From Streptomyces sp. WM6378 (GTDB taxonomy: Bacteria; Actinomycetota; Actinomycetes; Streptomycetales; Streptomycetaceae), in assembly GCF_001279695.1 (NCBI RefSeq), contig NZ_LGDD01000309.1, forward strand, positions 1-64,000: a stretch of DNA of 64,000 bases. The letters run 5' to 3'. Positions 56,055-64,000 of this stretch are shown here, in pieces. The position numbers and the translations under genes were made by a program. The notes beneath the pieces are model-generated. The model was not told the origin of the DNA, did no database searches, and worked only from the letters and a program-made list of their open reading frames with translations. How positions within the stretch are numbered: the first letter of the stretch is position 1; the number at the start of each line of letters is the position of its first letter.

Positions 56055-56667
56055 TGCGGTCCTTCCTGCGGGAAAACACGGTCCAGGTCATGGGAATCCG
56101 TGAGAACTTGTAGACGAACTTGAGGTTGTGCTGCTTGACCGCCTGCTCGTTCGTGATGGCGATGCTGTATCGCCCGTCGGCGACGTGACCGGCCGCCTGG
56201 CTCGTGGAGTTCGCGGTGACCAGGTTCACGGGGCGGTCGAAGTGGTGCCTCAGCAGCGGGATCGGTGCCGGGTGCGATACGACGGTGTCGGTGTAGAGCA
56301 GTTCTTCGTGAAAGGCGAAGTCGGATCTCGTGGCCAGGCCGTACTCGGGTGTGCTGCCACGGAATACGAGAGCGGGCTCCAGGTCCGGGTTCATGTAGAA
56401 GGCGTTGATCTGAGGATAGGCGTGAGCCACCAGGACAAGATCGACACGATCCGCAGTGAGGGAGTCCACGCACTGTTCATAGGTGTCTTCCAGCATGATC
56501 CGAAAGCCTCCGCGCTCACCGAGGGCGCGGGACATCAATTGGGCGATGTACTCGCTGCTGGTCCCTTCGGGCCCCAGCGTTCCAAGCTTTGTGGAGTGGG
56601 TGGAGTCGGCCGGGACGAGCGCATTGAACGCTCGTCTTTCGATGTCGGGGATCTGGAGTATCTCCAC
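56035..56667 (-). CDS. bacA-like: Prephenate decarboxylase, BacA-like
   Basis: 210 residues, close to the ~204 of BacA: starts with L-G-T-L-G-P-E-G-T-S-S-E-Y-I-A near 28-42, as in BacA and prephenate dehydratases, and ends F-S-R-I-P-M-T-W-T-V-F. There is no ACT domain. It decarboxylates prephenate without aromatisation to a dihydro-4-hydroxyphenylpyruvate, committing carbon to anticapsin-like amino acids. GTG 56667 is preceded by AAGAGGAG about ten bases away. First gene of the operon. Confidence 0.87.
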   Translation of the reverse strand: MEILQIPDIERRAFNALVPADSTHSTKLGTLGPEGTSSEYIAQLMSRALGERGGFRIMLEDTYEQCVDSLTADRVDLVLVAHAYPQINAFYMNPDLEPALVFRGSTPEYGLATRSDFAFHEELLYTDTVVSHPAPIPLLRHHFDRPVNLVTANSTSQAAGHVADGRYSIAITNEQAVKQHNLKFVYKFSRIPMTWTVFSRRKDRNDHAGA

Positions 56668-56824
56668 GCCTGGTCAACTCCTCTTGAACTGGGCACGCAA
56701 TGACGGCTGTTCGCACACAAATAAGGAGATCAGCGCTACTCCCTCGATCAGGGCGCCGGGCCCGCCTGGCCAGGCAATTGCCTGTCTTTCAGCGGCAGTT
56801 GACCTCTTGTTCAAGCCGCACGTC

Positions 56825-56855
56825 ACTATAGGCATCTTGATCTTGAGGCAGTCAA
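56825..56855 (-). promoter_or_regulatory. Candidate promoter of the anticapsin-like operon
   Basis: On the minus strand TTGACT and TATAGT are spaced 19 bp, about 160 bp before the bacA-like GTG. Good hexamers, slightly long spacing. The 56668-57080 interval otherwise holds no supported gene. Confidence 0.4.
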
Positions 56856-57099
56856 GGGACTTGATAACCGGAAAGTCTTATGCCGTCCAGTTTGCGAAAA
56901 CCGGAAACGAGACCTTAACCATGTTTCGCCGAGAAGTCCCGACGTGAGCAACTGGGCCTGCGAGGGGGCCCGTTGAGTCAGGCGAGTCGCCGCGGATTGC
57001 GCTTTCCGCCTTCCCGGCCGCCTTCGCGAGCGTCGTTCTCTTCGTATACAAGCCAGGGCGGCGAAGAGTCCGGGACGCGACCCGTCGAACTCGCCGACA

Positions 57100-57380
57100 T
57101 GATCACCAGAGGTCGGGCATCGGCGCCCTGCTGGGCGCCGAGTTCCTGGCCGCCGTGGGCAGCGAGACGGCGCCCTTCGCCGCCCCGGACCGGCCGGCTG
57201 CCTTCGCCGCCCCGGCCCCCGCCCCGCCCGACTCCGGAACGCTCCACGGAAACCTGCACCAGCCACAGCAGTATCACCGCGGCGTTCAACGCGTCTTCTG
57301 CACCTCCGCACTGATCAGCACCCGCAGCGAGCCCAACTCGCGCCGTTTCCACGACAGAAAGCGAGCCGAGGGACCATGGC
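57100..57380 (+). mobile_element. IS110-family transposase remnant
   Basis: The plus frame reads I-G-A-L-L-G-A-E-F-L-A-A-V-G, then F-A-A-P-D-R-P-A-A-F-A-A-P-A-P, then S-G-x-L-H-G-N-L-H-Q-P-Q-Q-Y-H-R-G-V-Q-R-V-F-C-T-S-A-L, then R-R-F-H-D-R-K-R-A-E-G. This is the C-terminal Transposase_20 region of IS110/IS116 elements. The N-terminal DEDD domain and the last residues are missing, so the element is dead. It ends where a degraded minus-strand gene begins. Confidence 0.7.
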
Positions 57381-57800
57381 GTAGCGGACGGCGCCGATGC
57401 CGGTGGCGACGTAGTTCTGGGTGGCCAGGCGCAGCCCGCCGGCGCGGGTCTGCGGGTCCGGTGCCGGAGCGGGTGCTCGACCAGGTCCCTCGCACTGACC
57501 CACGGCACCCGGCGCGAAGAGCCCGCTGAAGATGTCGGTCGAGTCGAGTGGCCTGTTGTCGTTCGTCTCGACCAGGATCGGCCGGGCCGAACCTCCGTCG
57601 GTGATCAGCCCCCCTCGTAGTCGCCGAGGAAGTGTCCCCAGCCGGCCTACGGCGCCTGGAGCCAGTCGAAGACGTGGCTGATCCGCCACTCGCCCGGATA
57701 CCCCTCGCCGCCGCGCGGAACGTCACGAGCCAGGCCGACGTGGGCAGCGTGGTTGGTGTCGCCGGGGTAAGGCAGCGCAGGTCGTAGTACGTCAGCGCCG
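57380..57800 (-). pseudogene. Degraded gene of unrecognised family
   Basis: Protein-like blocks in order but in several frames: Y-P-G-D-T-N-H-A-A-H-V-G-L-A-R-D-V-P, W-R-I-S-H-V-F-D-W-L-Q-A-P ending at a stop, then G-G-L-I-T-D-G-G-S-A-R-P-I-L-V-E-T-N-D-N-R-P-L-D-S-T-D-I-F, and L-A-T-Q-N-Y-V-A-T-G-I-G-A-V-R-Y-A-M-V-P. I do not recognise the family. The IS110 remnant abuts its 3' end. Confidence 0.45.
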
Positions 57801-58040
57801 GGCGGGATAGCGAGCCGACTCAGCCCCCGCTACGAACGCCACCCCCCTGCAGCTACCTGGCCCTCCTCGGCCTCGCCGCCGCCCTCTGCTGCTACGAGCG
57901 ATATATCCGCCACACCACATGGGCCACGGTCTGAATCACCGACGCAGGAACCCTTCCGCGCTGCGTCGCCGCCGCCTCACGGGTAACGACCGCGAGGCTC
58001 GACGATCAGAGTCACACCGCGGTGATTCCCGCCACCCCAT

Positions 58041-58247
58041 TCAATCCATGAGATCGGCGTAGCCGCACATACTGGCGGGAGCGCCCTCCCCCGCCTGCGT
58101 GACGCCGCGAGCGGGGGCGGCGGCCGCATTGAGGCAGGAGTTACCGAAGGCCGCGTTTCCCGTCGCGCCGGCCATGGGGGCGGCAGCCACGACCAGGGCG
58201 ACAGCGCCCACCGCGGCTGCCGACACGGCCCCCAAAGACTTGAGCAT
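58041..58247 (-). CDS. Small secreted protein with two Cys
   Basis: 68 residues from ATG 58247, with AGGAGA upstream. A signal peptide (A-A-A-V-G-A-V-A-L-V-V-A-A-A-P-M-A-G-A-T-G) leads to a ~42-residue mature chain with N-A-A-F-G-N-S-C-L-N and C-G-Y near the end. The F-G-N-x-C piece faintly recalls chaplins, but the chaplin domain is not present. Function unknown. Confidence 0.6.
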   Translation of the reverse strand: MLKSLGAVSAAAVGAVALVVAAAPMAGATGNAAFGNSCLNAAAAPARGVTQAGEGAPASMCGYADLMD

Positions 58248-58707
58248 TCCACTTCTCCTAGCGAGATCACGGGCCATCTTGACCCACCGCCACCGAAGAC
58301 CAAGCGGCACGGTGCAGGTATCCGGGGTTCATACCCCTCGAACTGAGATCACCACTCCAACGACCAAAGAGCGGGGCCCGTCACGCCCCCAACTGCTGTA
58401 CTCCCTCCAGCCCGTTCGGCAGGTCGGTCGCCCAACTAGTGATCATCAACGGATTTGCCACACGAGAGGGCCGCGGACGCGCAGAAGGTCGCTCCGGCCG
58501 TCGGAGCGAGGGCCCGAGCTCACGGACCCGCGGCGGGAGTTCGGTTCTGCCCAAAGGGTCGGACTCTAGCCAAGCCGGGCATGCGCCACTGGAAAATGCC
58601 AGAACTCCCGCCACCGAACGCCACGGTGCGTAACGTCGCCGTCACCGCCGCACGCTCGTTCCGGCGGCCCGAACACATCCATGCGCCGCGCCGAGAGGGG
58701 GTTCCGC
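58248..58707. other. Intergenic region upstream of the roadblock operon
   Basis: About 460 bp between divergent genes. No supported gene, and no clear promoter hexamers seen. The AACTAGTGATCATCA-type AT-richer stretch near 58433 is a candidate regulatory region. Confidence 0.4.
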
Positions 58708-59127
58708 GTGCCCGGAATCGACCAGTGCCTGCTTGAGGCGATGCTGTTGCCCGGAGCGCTCGGAGCCGGCGTGGTCGACTGGGCCAGCGGACTCTCCCTC
58801 GGCGCCATCGGCGACTCGCCCGGCGGCGACCACGAGGTCACCGCCGCCGAGACCGCAGAGCTGGCACGGACAGCCGCCGAGCACCCCGACTTCGGCGCGT
58901 CCCCCTCGCGCCACGGCGAAGACCTGCCGGCCGTGGGCCCGCCCGCGACGGACCTGCCGGTCGAGGACCTGATCATCACCACCCGTACCGCCTACCACGT
59001 GCTCTGCTTCGTCGAGACGGCCTTCGACAGCAGCGTCTTCCTGCACCTGTGGCTCGACCGCGAGGAGGGCAATCTCGCCCTCGCCCGGCTCCGGCTGCGC
59101 GGCCTGGCCGAACGTCTGGTGCTGTGA
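58708..59127 (+). CDS. Roadblock/LC7-like protein, paralogue of the 60436 product
   Basis: 139 residues from GTG 58708. The start G-A-G-V-V-D-W-A-S-G-L-S-L-G-A-I-G and end V-E-D-L-I-I-T-T-R-T-A-Y-H-V-L-C-F then F-L-H-L-W-L-D-R-E-E-G-N-L-A-L-A-R-L-R-L parallel the roadblock-type protein at 60436 segment by segment. The middle carries an extra acidic/His-rich insert. Roadblock proteins regulate small GTPases. Its stop overlaps the next start (TGATG). Confidence 0.7.
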   Translation: MPGIDQCLLEAMLLPGALGAGVVDWASGLSLGAIGDSPGGDHEVTAAETAELARTAAEHPDFGASPSRHGEDLPAVGPPATDLPVEDLIITTRTAYHVLCFVETAFDSSVFLHLWLDREEGNLALARLRLRGLAERLVL

Positions 59128-59939
59128 TGAGCCCGCCGACGGACACCCCGGCGGGACCGGCTCCTCGGACGCGAACGCCCGTCTCCCCCATGCTCGTCCG
59201 CCTGGTCGCCGAGCGGGCCACCGGTGCCCTGCTGCGCGACCGGGGCACCCTGTACCTCTGCGACGGCCAGGTGGTGCACGCGGAGAGTCCCGCGGCGCCC
59301 GGCATAGACGTCCTGCTCACCACCTCCGGACGCCTGCGGCCCGAGGGCTGGCGGGAGGCCGTCGACCGGGCGGGCCCGCGCGGCCGGGTCGGCCGGTTCC
59401 TGGTGGAGAGCGGCCAGGTCGGCGACGGCGAGCTGGAGATCTGCCACCTCGGCGCACTGCACGACGCGGCGTTCTTCGCACTGGCCCCCGGCAGCGGCCC
59501 CACCCGATTCCGTTACGGGGTGGCTCACTGGATCGGTCCCGTCAGGCCCGTGCCCGCCGAGGCGGTGGAGCGGGAGGCAGCCCGCCGCAGAGAGCTCCTC
59601 GACCGGCTCTGGCCCTGCCCGGACCTGGACACCGCCCCCGTGGTGCGCAGCCGGCGCCGCCCGGACGCCCCGCTCACCCCGCGCCAGCGGGCGGTGCTGA
59701 CGCGGGCCGACGGGGCGCGTACCCCGCAGGACATCGCACGGGCGCTCGGCCGCCCCGCGTTCCACACCCTGATCGACGTGCGAAGGCTGGCGGCCGTCGG
59801 GGCCGTCGAGACCCCGCGAGCCCGTACGCCGCCGCCGGACCCCGTCCCCACATGGTTCGCCCGGATGTCGGCGGAGACGGCCGATCCCGATGTCGCGCTG
59901 CTCCGGCGACTGCGCGACGCACTGGAGGCCACGCTGTGA
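59127..59939 (+). CDS. DUF4388-like protein with C-terminal winged-helix-like segment
   Basis: 270 residues. The N-terminal half (A-T-G-A-L-L-R-D-R-G-T-L-Y-L-C-D-G-Q-V-V-H-A-E-S near 32-55, then G-R-V-G-R-F-L-V-E-S-G-Q-V near 92) matches the DUF4388/PATAN pattern found with two-component and Ras-like systems. The C-terminal part (L-T-P-R-Q-R-A-V-L-T-R-A-D-G-A-R-T-P-Q-D-I-A-R-A-L-G) looks like a DNA-binding-type helical bundle. Sits between roadblock genes, overlapping both by one to four bases; likely part of the same signalling complex. Confidence 0.65.
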   Translation: MSPPTDTPAGPAPRTRTPVSPMLVRLVAERATGALLRDRGTLYLCDGQVVHAESPAAPGIDVLLTTSGRLRPEGWREAVDRAGPRGRVGRFLVESGQVGDGELEICHLGALHDAAFFALAPGSGPTRFRYGVAHWIGPVRPVPAEAVEREAARRRELLDRLWPCPDLDTAPVVRSRRRPDAPLTPRQRAVLTRADGARTPQDIARALGRPAFHTLIDVRRLAAVGAVETPRARTPPPDPVPTWFARMSAETADPDVALLRRLRDALEATL

Positions 59940-60379
59940 TCCGCGCACTGCGGCAGCGCGCCGAGAGGAGACAGCTGATGGCGGCGGAAGCACAGATCGC
60001 TGAAGTCCTCGAAGAACTGCGGAGGTTGAGAGCCAGACTGCCCCAGCTCACGGGAGCCCTCGCGGCGAGCTCCGACGGCTTCGTTATCGCCCAGGACGGC
60101 ACCCCACAGGCCGCCGAAGGCATCGCCGCCCTCACCGCCGCCGCACTCGGCGTCGCCCAGCGGCTGACCGAGACCACCGGTCAGGGCGGCTTCCGCGAAC
60201 TGGTCGTGCGCGGCGAGGCGGGTTACCTCGCCACCTACGCAGCAGGCTCCACCGCCGTACTCACCCTCCTCGCGGACCCCCGTGTCAACGTCGGCCGGCT
60301 GCACCTCGAAGCACGCCGTTCCAGTACGCGCGTCGGCGAGCTGATCGACGGCGCCCTCGACCGGCAGGAGACCCCATGA
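59936..60379 (+). CDS. Roadblock/LC7 (MglB-like) domain protein
   Basis: 147 residues from GTG 59936, overlapping the preceding stop (GTGA). A coiled N-terminal helix ([18 protein letters not shown]) leads into a roadblock domain: [16 protein letters not shown] near 43-58, then [19 protein letters not shown]. MglB-type proteins activate MglA GTPases; no GTPase gene is in this operon. Confidence 0.8.
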   Translation: MIRALRQRAERRQLMAAEAQIAEVLEELRRLRARLPQLTGALAASSDGFVIAQDGTPQAAEGIAALTAAALGVAQRLTETTGQGGFRELVVRGEAGYLATYAAGSTAVLTLLADPRVNVGRLHLEARRSSTRVGELIDGALDRQETP

Positions 60380-60435
60380 ACGGCACCGGCACACCCAGCC
60401 GGAACAGCCCCCGAAGGAAAGGAAGTACAACGCCG

Positions 60436-60810
60436 ATGACCAACACCGAGACCACCCTCAAGGAAGCGATGACCGTGATCGAGGGCAGCCTGGGCGCGGC
60501 CCTCGTCGACTACAGCAGCGGCATGGCACTCGGCATCCTGGGCGGCGGCAAGGACCTCGACCTGACGGTGGCCGCCGCCGGGAACACCGATGTGGTGCGC
60601 GCCAAGGTGCGGACCATGGAGATGCTCGGCCTCAAGGACGAGATCGAGGACATCCTGATCACGCTGGGCGGCCAGTACCACCTCATCCGGCTCCTCAAAG
60701 GCCGCGGCAACAGCGGCCTGTTCCTCTACATCGCGTTGGACAAGAAGCGGGCCAACCTCGCGATGGCCCGCCACCAGCTCAAAAAGATCGAGAACGAACT
60801 GGAAGTGTGA
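60436..60810 (+). CDS. Roadblock/LC7-like protein
   Basis: 124 residues from ATG 60436 (AAAGGAAG upstream): [18 protein letters not shown] near 20-37, [17 protein letters not shown] near 73-89, L-F-L-Y-I-A-L-D near 98. One-domain roadblock fold. Fourth gene of the operon; followed by a very stable hairpin. Confidence 0.75.
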   Translation: MTNTETTLKEAMTVIEGSLGAALVDYSSGMALGILGGGKDLDLTVAAAGNTDVVRAKVRTMEMLGLKDEIEDILITLGGQYHLIRLLKGRGNSGLFLYIALDKKRANLAMARHQLKKIENELEV

Positions 60811-60838
60811 ACTCGGGCCTTCCGCAGGCCCGTTCAAT

Positions 60839-60866
60839 GACGCCGCGCCCCACCGGGCGCGGCGTC
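60839..60866 (+). terminator. Terminator of the roadblock operon
   Basis: GACGCCGCGCCC pairs perfectly with GGGCGCGGCGTC across CACC. A smaller hairpin (CGGGCC/GGCCCG) lies just before it. Confidence 0.75.
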
Positions 60867-61164
60867 ACCCGCACCGAGTCTGGTCACCCGCGAGCCCCAC
60901 ACCTCATGCATCGCTTCATCGGAGGTCTGGCACGGCGAAGCACACATGGTAGAAGGCAGTCATCCACCCATGATCGAACACGTCGCTCCACATGCGCGGG
61001 GGAATAAAGAGCAAGGCAGCCCCGGGTCAGGGTGCTGTCACAGAGGGTGCCGAACAGCGAGCCTGAGCTGTTGCAACTGATCGAGGACGTCCTCACCCCC
61101 CTCGATCAAGGTCCCCTTGGACCGGAACACCACATCACTGGTCAAACCGTTTGCCCGGCTGCCC
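60867..61164. other. Region without a supported gene
   Basis: About 300 bp between convergent genes, with somewhat lower GC. Nothing convincing seen. Confidence 0.4.
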
Positions 61165-61830
61165 TCAGGTCGTCCTCAGTTCCCTGTCACGGCCGTCACG
61201 CTCACCGATGCCACTGCCGCCACTCCTGCTCCGCGCGTTGGCATACAGGACAAGCAGCGACGCCATCACCGTGAAGGCCAACGTGATGATCACCGACCAG
61301 GTCGCCACATGCCCGTAGCCTCCCGGCTCGCGGGGGTCGAGAAAGTCGTACGGATACCAACCGGCACTCGGCCCGCGCAGCAGCGAGTAGGCAAGGTAGA
61401 GCAGTGGGAAAGCAAGCCACGGGAGAGACCTGGTCCAGGAGATACGGCGCAGCGGCGGGCGCAGTAGCCAGTCGGCGAGGAAGACGGCCGGCATGACACC
61501 GTGCACGACATCGTTGGCCCAGATGATCGTGTTCGCGTCGATGGTTCCGGCCAACAAGGTCCAGTAGACCGCTCCGGTGATCACGAGATAGAGGGTGGCG
61601 GCGCCGCGCAACAGGTCGGGGACGGGGCGGGTGACGCGCAGCAGGGCCAGCCCACCGGTCAGCAGGACGCCGGCGCCGAGCAGGTTGGAGAGATTGGTGA
61701 AGTACGAGATCCAGTTCGCGGCGCCCTCGTCGGTGTGCGCTGCTCGGTTCAGCGAGGTGGCGAGGGCGGCGACGGCCAGCAGAGCAAGCCCCGCCTTGAC
61801 CGACCCTTCCAGCCTGGTGCTTAGTGACAT
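61165..61830 (-). CDS. Pr6Pr (FAR-17a/AIG1-like) membrane protein
   Basis: 221 residues, six hydrophobic helices, with the family's W-I-S-Y-F-T-N-L-S-N-L near residue 40-50, D-V-V-H-G-V-M-P near 107 and P-W-L-A-F-P-L-L-Y-L-A-Y near 137-148, then G-W-Y-P-Y-D-F-L-D. Human relatives hydrolyse fatty-acid esters of hydroxy fatty acids; bacterial function unknown. ATG 61830; weak ribosome-binding site. Confidence 0.8.
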   Translation of the reverse strand: MSLSTRLEGSVKAGLALLAVAALATSLNRAAHTDEGAANWISYFTNLSNLLGAGVLLTGGLALLRVTRPVPDLLRGAATLYLVITGAVYWTLLAGTIDANTIIWANDVVHGVMPAVFLADWLLRPPLRRISWTRSLPWLAFPLLYLAYSLLRGPSAGWYPYDFLDPREPGGYGHVATWSVIITLAFTVMASLLVLYANARSRSGGSGIGERDGRDRELRTT

Positions 61831-62091
61831 GGCCTGGATGTTACTTGTATGTAGATCGGTGGACAGCTCAGTAGATCGCCTTCGCCGCACTGATCCCCAC
61901 ACCCCTCTGCCCCGAGAACTGGGTTGCGGAGACCAGCCGATGAAGGCAGCGCCCAGGCATCGTCGACGAGTCCTCCACTCGCCTCGCCATCGCCGAGACC
62001 CACGCGACGGACTGCCCACCGGCTCTGCCGATCAGGCGGCAGCGTGTCACGGGCGGCAGCCAGGGCTGCCGCCCGTGACCGTGCTGCTGGA

Positions 62092-62517
62092 TTAGCGGAC
62101 GCTGACGGTTGCGGTGTCGGAGGTGCGTTCGCGGACGGGGTGGCTATCTGTGGGGGTGGTCAGTCCGTAGACCACCGCACGGTATTCGACGATGCCTGTG
62201 TGGGCAGCCTTGATCTGCATGACGTCCTGGGCCTCGGTGCCGGCGGTGACTATGCTGCCGCAGGAGATCTGCTGCCAGACTCCACCGCTGCTGCGGTCCT
62301 CGATGCAGACGCGGAGAAACGGTGCGGCGTCGTCGTTGCCGTGGCCGGTGACCCGGTAGGTCTCACCCACGTGCGTCGTACGCTGCGCAGAGATGTCGAC
62401 ACTGCCCTTGGCGAACGCCGGCGTCGCGGCCAGCGTCACGGCGGCCAGGCCCAGTGCGCCGAGTGCGACGAGTCGGCCACTTCGTGCACGTATGGCGGTC
62501 TTCTTCGTCCTGGTCAT
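62092..62517 (-). CDS. Small secreted protein
   Basis: 141 residues from ATG 62517 with AAGGAAG upstream. Signal peptide (L-V-A-L-G-A-L-G-L-A-A-V-T-L-A-A-T-P-A-F-A) then a beta-rich mature domain with two Cys (V-C-I-E-D and I-S-C-G). Homologues I recall are uncharacterised Streptomyces exported proteins. Confidence 0.65.
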   Translation of the reverse strand: MTRTKKTAIRARSGRLVALGALGLAAVTLAATPAFAKGSVDISAQRTTHVGETYRVTGHGNDDAAPFLRVCIEDRSSGGVWQQISCGSIVTAGTEAQDVMQIKAAHTGIVEYRAVVYGLTTPTDSHPVRERTSDTATVSVR

Positions 62518-62809
62518 GGACTACTTCCTTCCTACGGATCGCCCCGCGGGGGCGGCGACCCTCCCCTGTGGTGAACGCGCCCAACGCGCTTCACTGACAG
62601 GCCAGATGAGCGGCCGACCCGGCCCGTTGCGTCCAAGACGCTGCCGTTACAGACCCCCGACAAAACCTGGTGCATTCGGGCACGACGGGCATGTCCGCCC
62701 GAGCAGCATCGGGAGGACATGCGGTCCTTTTGCCCACATCTCCCCAGGCCGCGCTGCTTCTTCCACCTGAAGGACCCACCGAACACCGTTCCTTCTTGAC
62801 CCATGGGCC

Positions 62810-62975
62810 CACGCCACTGACCACGACCGGGCTGCCGAGGGGGGCGTCGTCGCGCCCGACGAGGGAGCGGGCGCCGGTCGCGGCGACCAGGCCGGCCAGC
62901 GCCCGGTGGCGGTCCCAGTGCTGGTGCGTGGTGAACACCGTGCCCAGGCCGCCGTCACCATTAAGGTCGAGTAGA
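62810..62975 (-). pseudogene. Metallo-beta-lactamase-fold fragment with damaged metal motif
   Basis: Reads G-L-G-T-V-F-T-T-H-Q-H-W-D-R-H-R-A-L-A-G-L-V-A-A-T-G-A-R-S-L-V-G. The MBL zinc motif T-H-x-H-x-D-H has Arg for the last His. Only about 50 residues remain, with no start and no continuation. Confidence 0.6.
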
Positions 62976-62999
62976 GGTTGTCCCGTAAGCAGCGGCTCA

Positions 63000-63610
63000 C
63001 ACCCTGGGCAGGAACAGACACCAATGTGCGACCTGGTGTTTTGTGGTTGCTCGGTAGTAGTTGGTCTCGAATTCGACGGGCGGTGTGTGCCCGATCTCAC
63101 CGTGCAGTCGGCGGTGGCAGTACCAGTCGATCCACTCAGCGGTGGCCAGTTCGACCTCCGGGGGGTGCCTACCAGAGCCGCCGGGATTTGATCCGGGGTT
63201 TGATCAACTCGGTCTTGAACAGGCCGATCGTGGACTCCATCAGCGCGTTGACGTGGGCATCGCTGACCCATCCGATCGACGCGGCGATGCCTGCCCGGTC
63301 GAGGTGCTCGGCGAGTGCGAACGATGTGTACTGCGCCCGGCATCGGAGTGATGTATCAACTGACCTTCCCTGCGGGGGTGTTGGTATCGATTGCGCTGCC
63401 ACTGGGCCATCTTGAGGGCGGCCAGGACGAGCCGTGTCTCGTTCGATGTGGCTGCGGACAAGCCGACGATGCGGCAGAAGGTGTCCACGACGAAGGCGAT
63501 GTAGCCGACGGCGCCCTTTGACGACCGGGTGGTGTTCTCCTGCCGGGACATCGGCCCAAGGAGCAGACTGGGGGCAGCGCCGGTGTCGTCGAGGGGGAGA
63601 TCCTGGCACC
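63000..63610 (-). mobile_element. IS3-family (orfB) transposase remnant
   Basis: Retroviral-integrase-core blocks are spread over frames: V-G-Y-I-A-F-V-V-D-T-F-C-R-I-V-G-L-S-A-A-T-S-N-E-T and Q-L-I-H-H-S-D-A-G first, then Q-Y-T-S-F-A-L-A-E-H-L-D-R-A-G-I-A-A-S-I-G. N-A-L-M-E-S-T-I-G-L-F-K-T-E-L-I follows, then G-x-L-A-T-A-E-W-I-D-W-Y-C-H-R-R-L-H-G-E-I-G-H-T-P-P. At least two frameshifts, and the N-terminal third is missing. I could not find terminal inverted repeats. Confidence 0.8.
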
Positions 63611-63937
63611 TCTGGAGACCGAGCTGGCGATGACGACGGCCGTACGCCGGGTCGCCACGAAGGAGACAGGGCTCCCCGGAGCGGTGGAGGGCCTGGCGCC
63701 ACAGGATCGCGTCCACGCCATCGCGATCTGCACCGCAGTCATGCTGCTGGAAGTACGTGGCCGCGCCACAGTCGTAGAGCGGCTCGATGCCGAAAACGTG
63801 CGATATGAGCAGATGGGTTACCCCAGGCCCTACACGATCACTAGACCACACCGGCTGCTGCTTCGCTCCGGAGCGGCGGCTGGCCGCCGCAGATCGGACT
63901 GGTCCAACTTCGATGACATCCGTTTAGGCTGCCTCGC
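63611..63937. other. Region upstream of the last gene, unassigned
   Basis: A plus-strand frame to 63944 contains L-E-T-E-L-A-M-T-T-A-V-R-R-V-A-T-K-E-T-G-L-P-G and A-I-A-I-C-T-A-V-M-L-L-E-V. It may be a fragment of an Ala-rich helical protein, but I cannot name it or find a start. Confidence 0.3.
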
Positions 63938-64000
63938 ATGCTGATCGCCTGGTGGGTCCTCGTCGTGGCAGCAATCTGCGGGAACCTCGCGTTCTGGATG
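63938..64000 (+). CDS. Start of a possible membrane protein (runs off window)
   Basis: ATG 63938 opens M-L-I-A-W-W-V-L-V-V-A-A-I-C-G-N-L-A-F-W-M, a hydrophobic N-terminal helix, continuing past the window edge. No strong ribosome-binding site is visible. Confidence 0.3.
   Translation, partial: MLIAWWVLVVAAICGNLAFWM

Noticed and set aside
58041..58247. Small secreted protein as a chaplin
   Set aside because: It has F-G-N-x-C but lacks the rest of the chaplin domain pattern, so it is left as an unclassified secreted protein.
63630..63944. 104-codon plus-strand frame at the window end
   Set aside because: Partly overlaps the IS3 remnant region, no start with ribosome-binding site, and no family recognised; mentioned only as an unassigned region.

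Overview
The window reads as Streptomyces chromosome, probably from an arm or accessory region. GC is very high, codon position 3 is GC-rich, many genes are translationally coupled (ATGA/GTGA overlaps), and the gene families present (LytR-CpsA-Psr, TatB, SEDS, NRAMP, roadblock/LC7) are typical of streptomycetes. All calls come from reading the sequence and recalling protein families. No database search was run.

Region 1 (about 1-17 kb) is a biosynthetic locus fed by the shikimate pathway. A class II DAHP synthase (minus strand) faces away from a plus-strand series: PaaK/EhpF-like AMP-ligase, chorismate-mutase-type PapB, fused aminodeoxychorismate synthase PapA, PapC dehydrogenase joined in frame to a PLP alpha-oxoamine synthase, and an FAD amine oxidase. 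A strong hairpin follows. A second plus-strand unit holds a Tat-type secreted TolB-propeller/amidohydrolase, an MFS exporter and a GNAT acetyltransferase. The logic is chorismate -> 4-amino-4-deoxychorismate -> 4-amino-4-deoxyprephenate -> 4-aminophenylpyruvate. An acyl activation and a decarboxylative C-C bond formation would follow. I recognise no known product.

Region 2 (about 17-50 kb) is a mosaic of envelope, metal and small-protein genes with many broken genes (tatA, ctaG, a P1B ATPase, HMA, mgtC, arsR, an NRPS A domain, helicase-associated, NmrA and a receiver domain). Intact genes include two LCP proteins, a TPM-like secreted protein, TatB, a SEDS protein, MgtC, an NRAMP-family transporter behind an M-box Mg2+ riboswitch, a small MscS channel, metal-type ArsR, YcnI-like, DUF418, LysR and MFS genes. 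A previously unnamed 24-bp palindrome, TTGC-N4-TTRCGCAA-N4-GCAA, recurs in at least eight intergenic regions between 18 and 36 kb. An 86-nt element is shared, without gaps, by the mgtC and NRAMP leaders.

Region 3 (50.7-56.7 kb, minus strand) is a compact eight-gene bacilysin/anticapsin-like operon: BacA-, BacB-, BacG- and BacC-like enzymes, an exporter, a BacF-like aminotransferase, a dedicated chorismate mutase and a Dabb protein. It has no BacD dipeptide ligase. The two loci therefore divert chorismate in two chemically different ways within 56 kb.

Region 4 (57-64 kb) has IS110 and IS3 remnants, degraded genes, a four-gene roadblock/LC7-DUF4388 operon without kinase or GTPase, a Pr6Pr-type membrane protein and a small secreted protein. 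The window ends at the start of a possible membrane protein.
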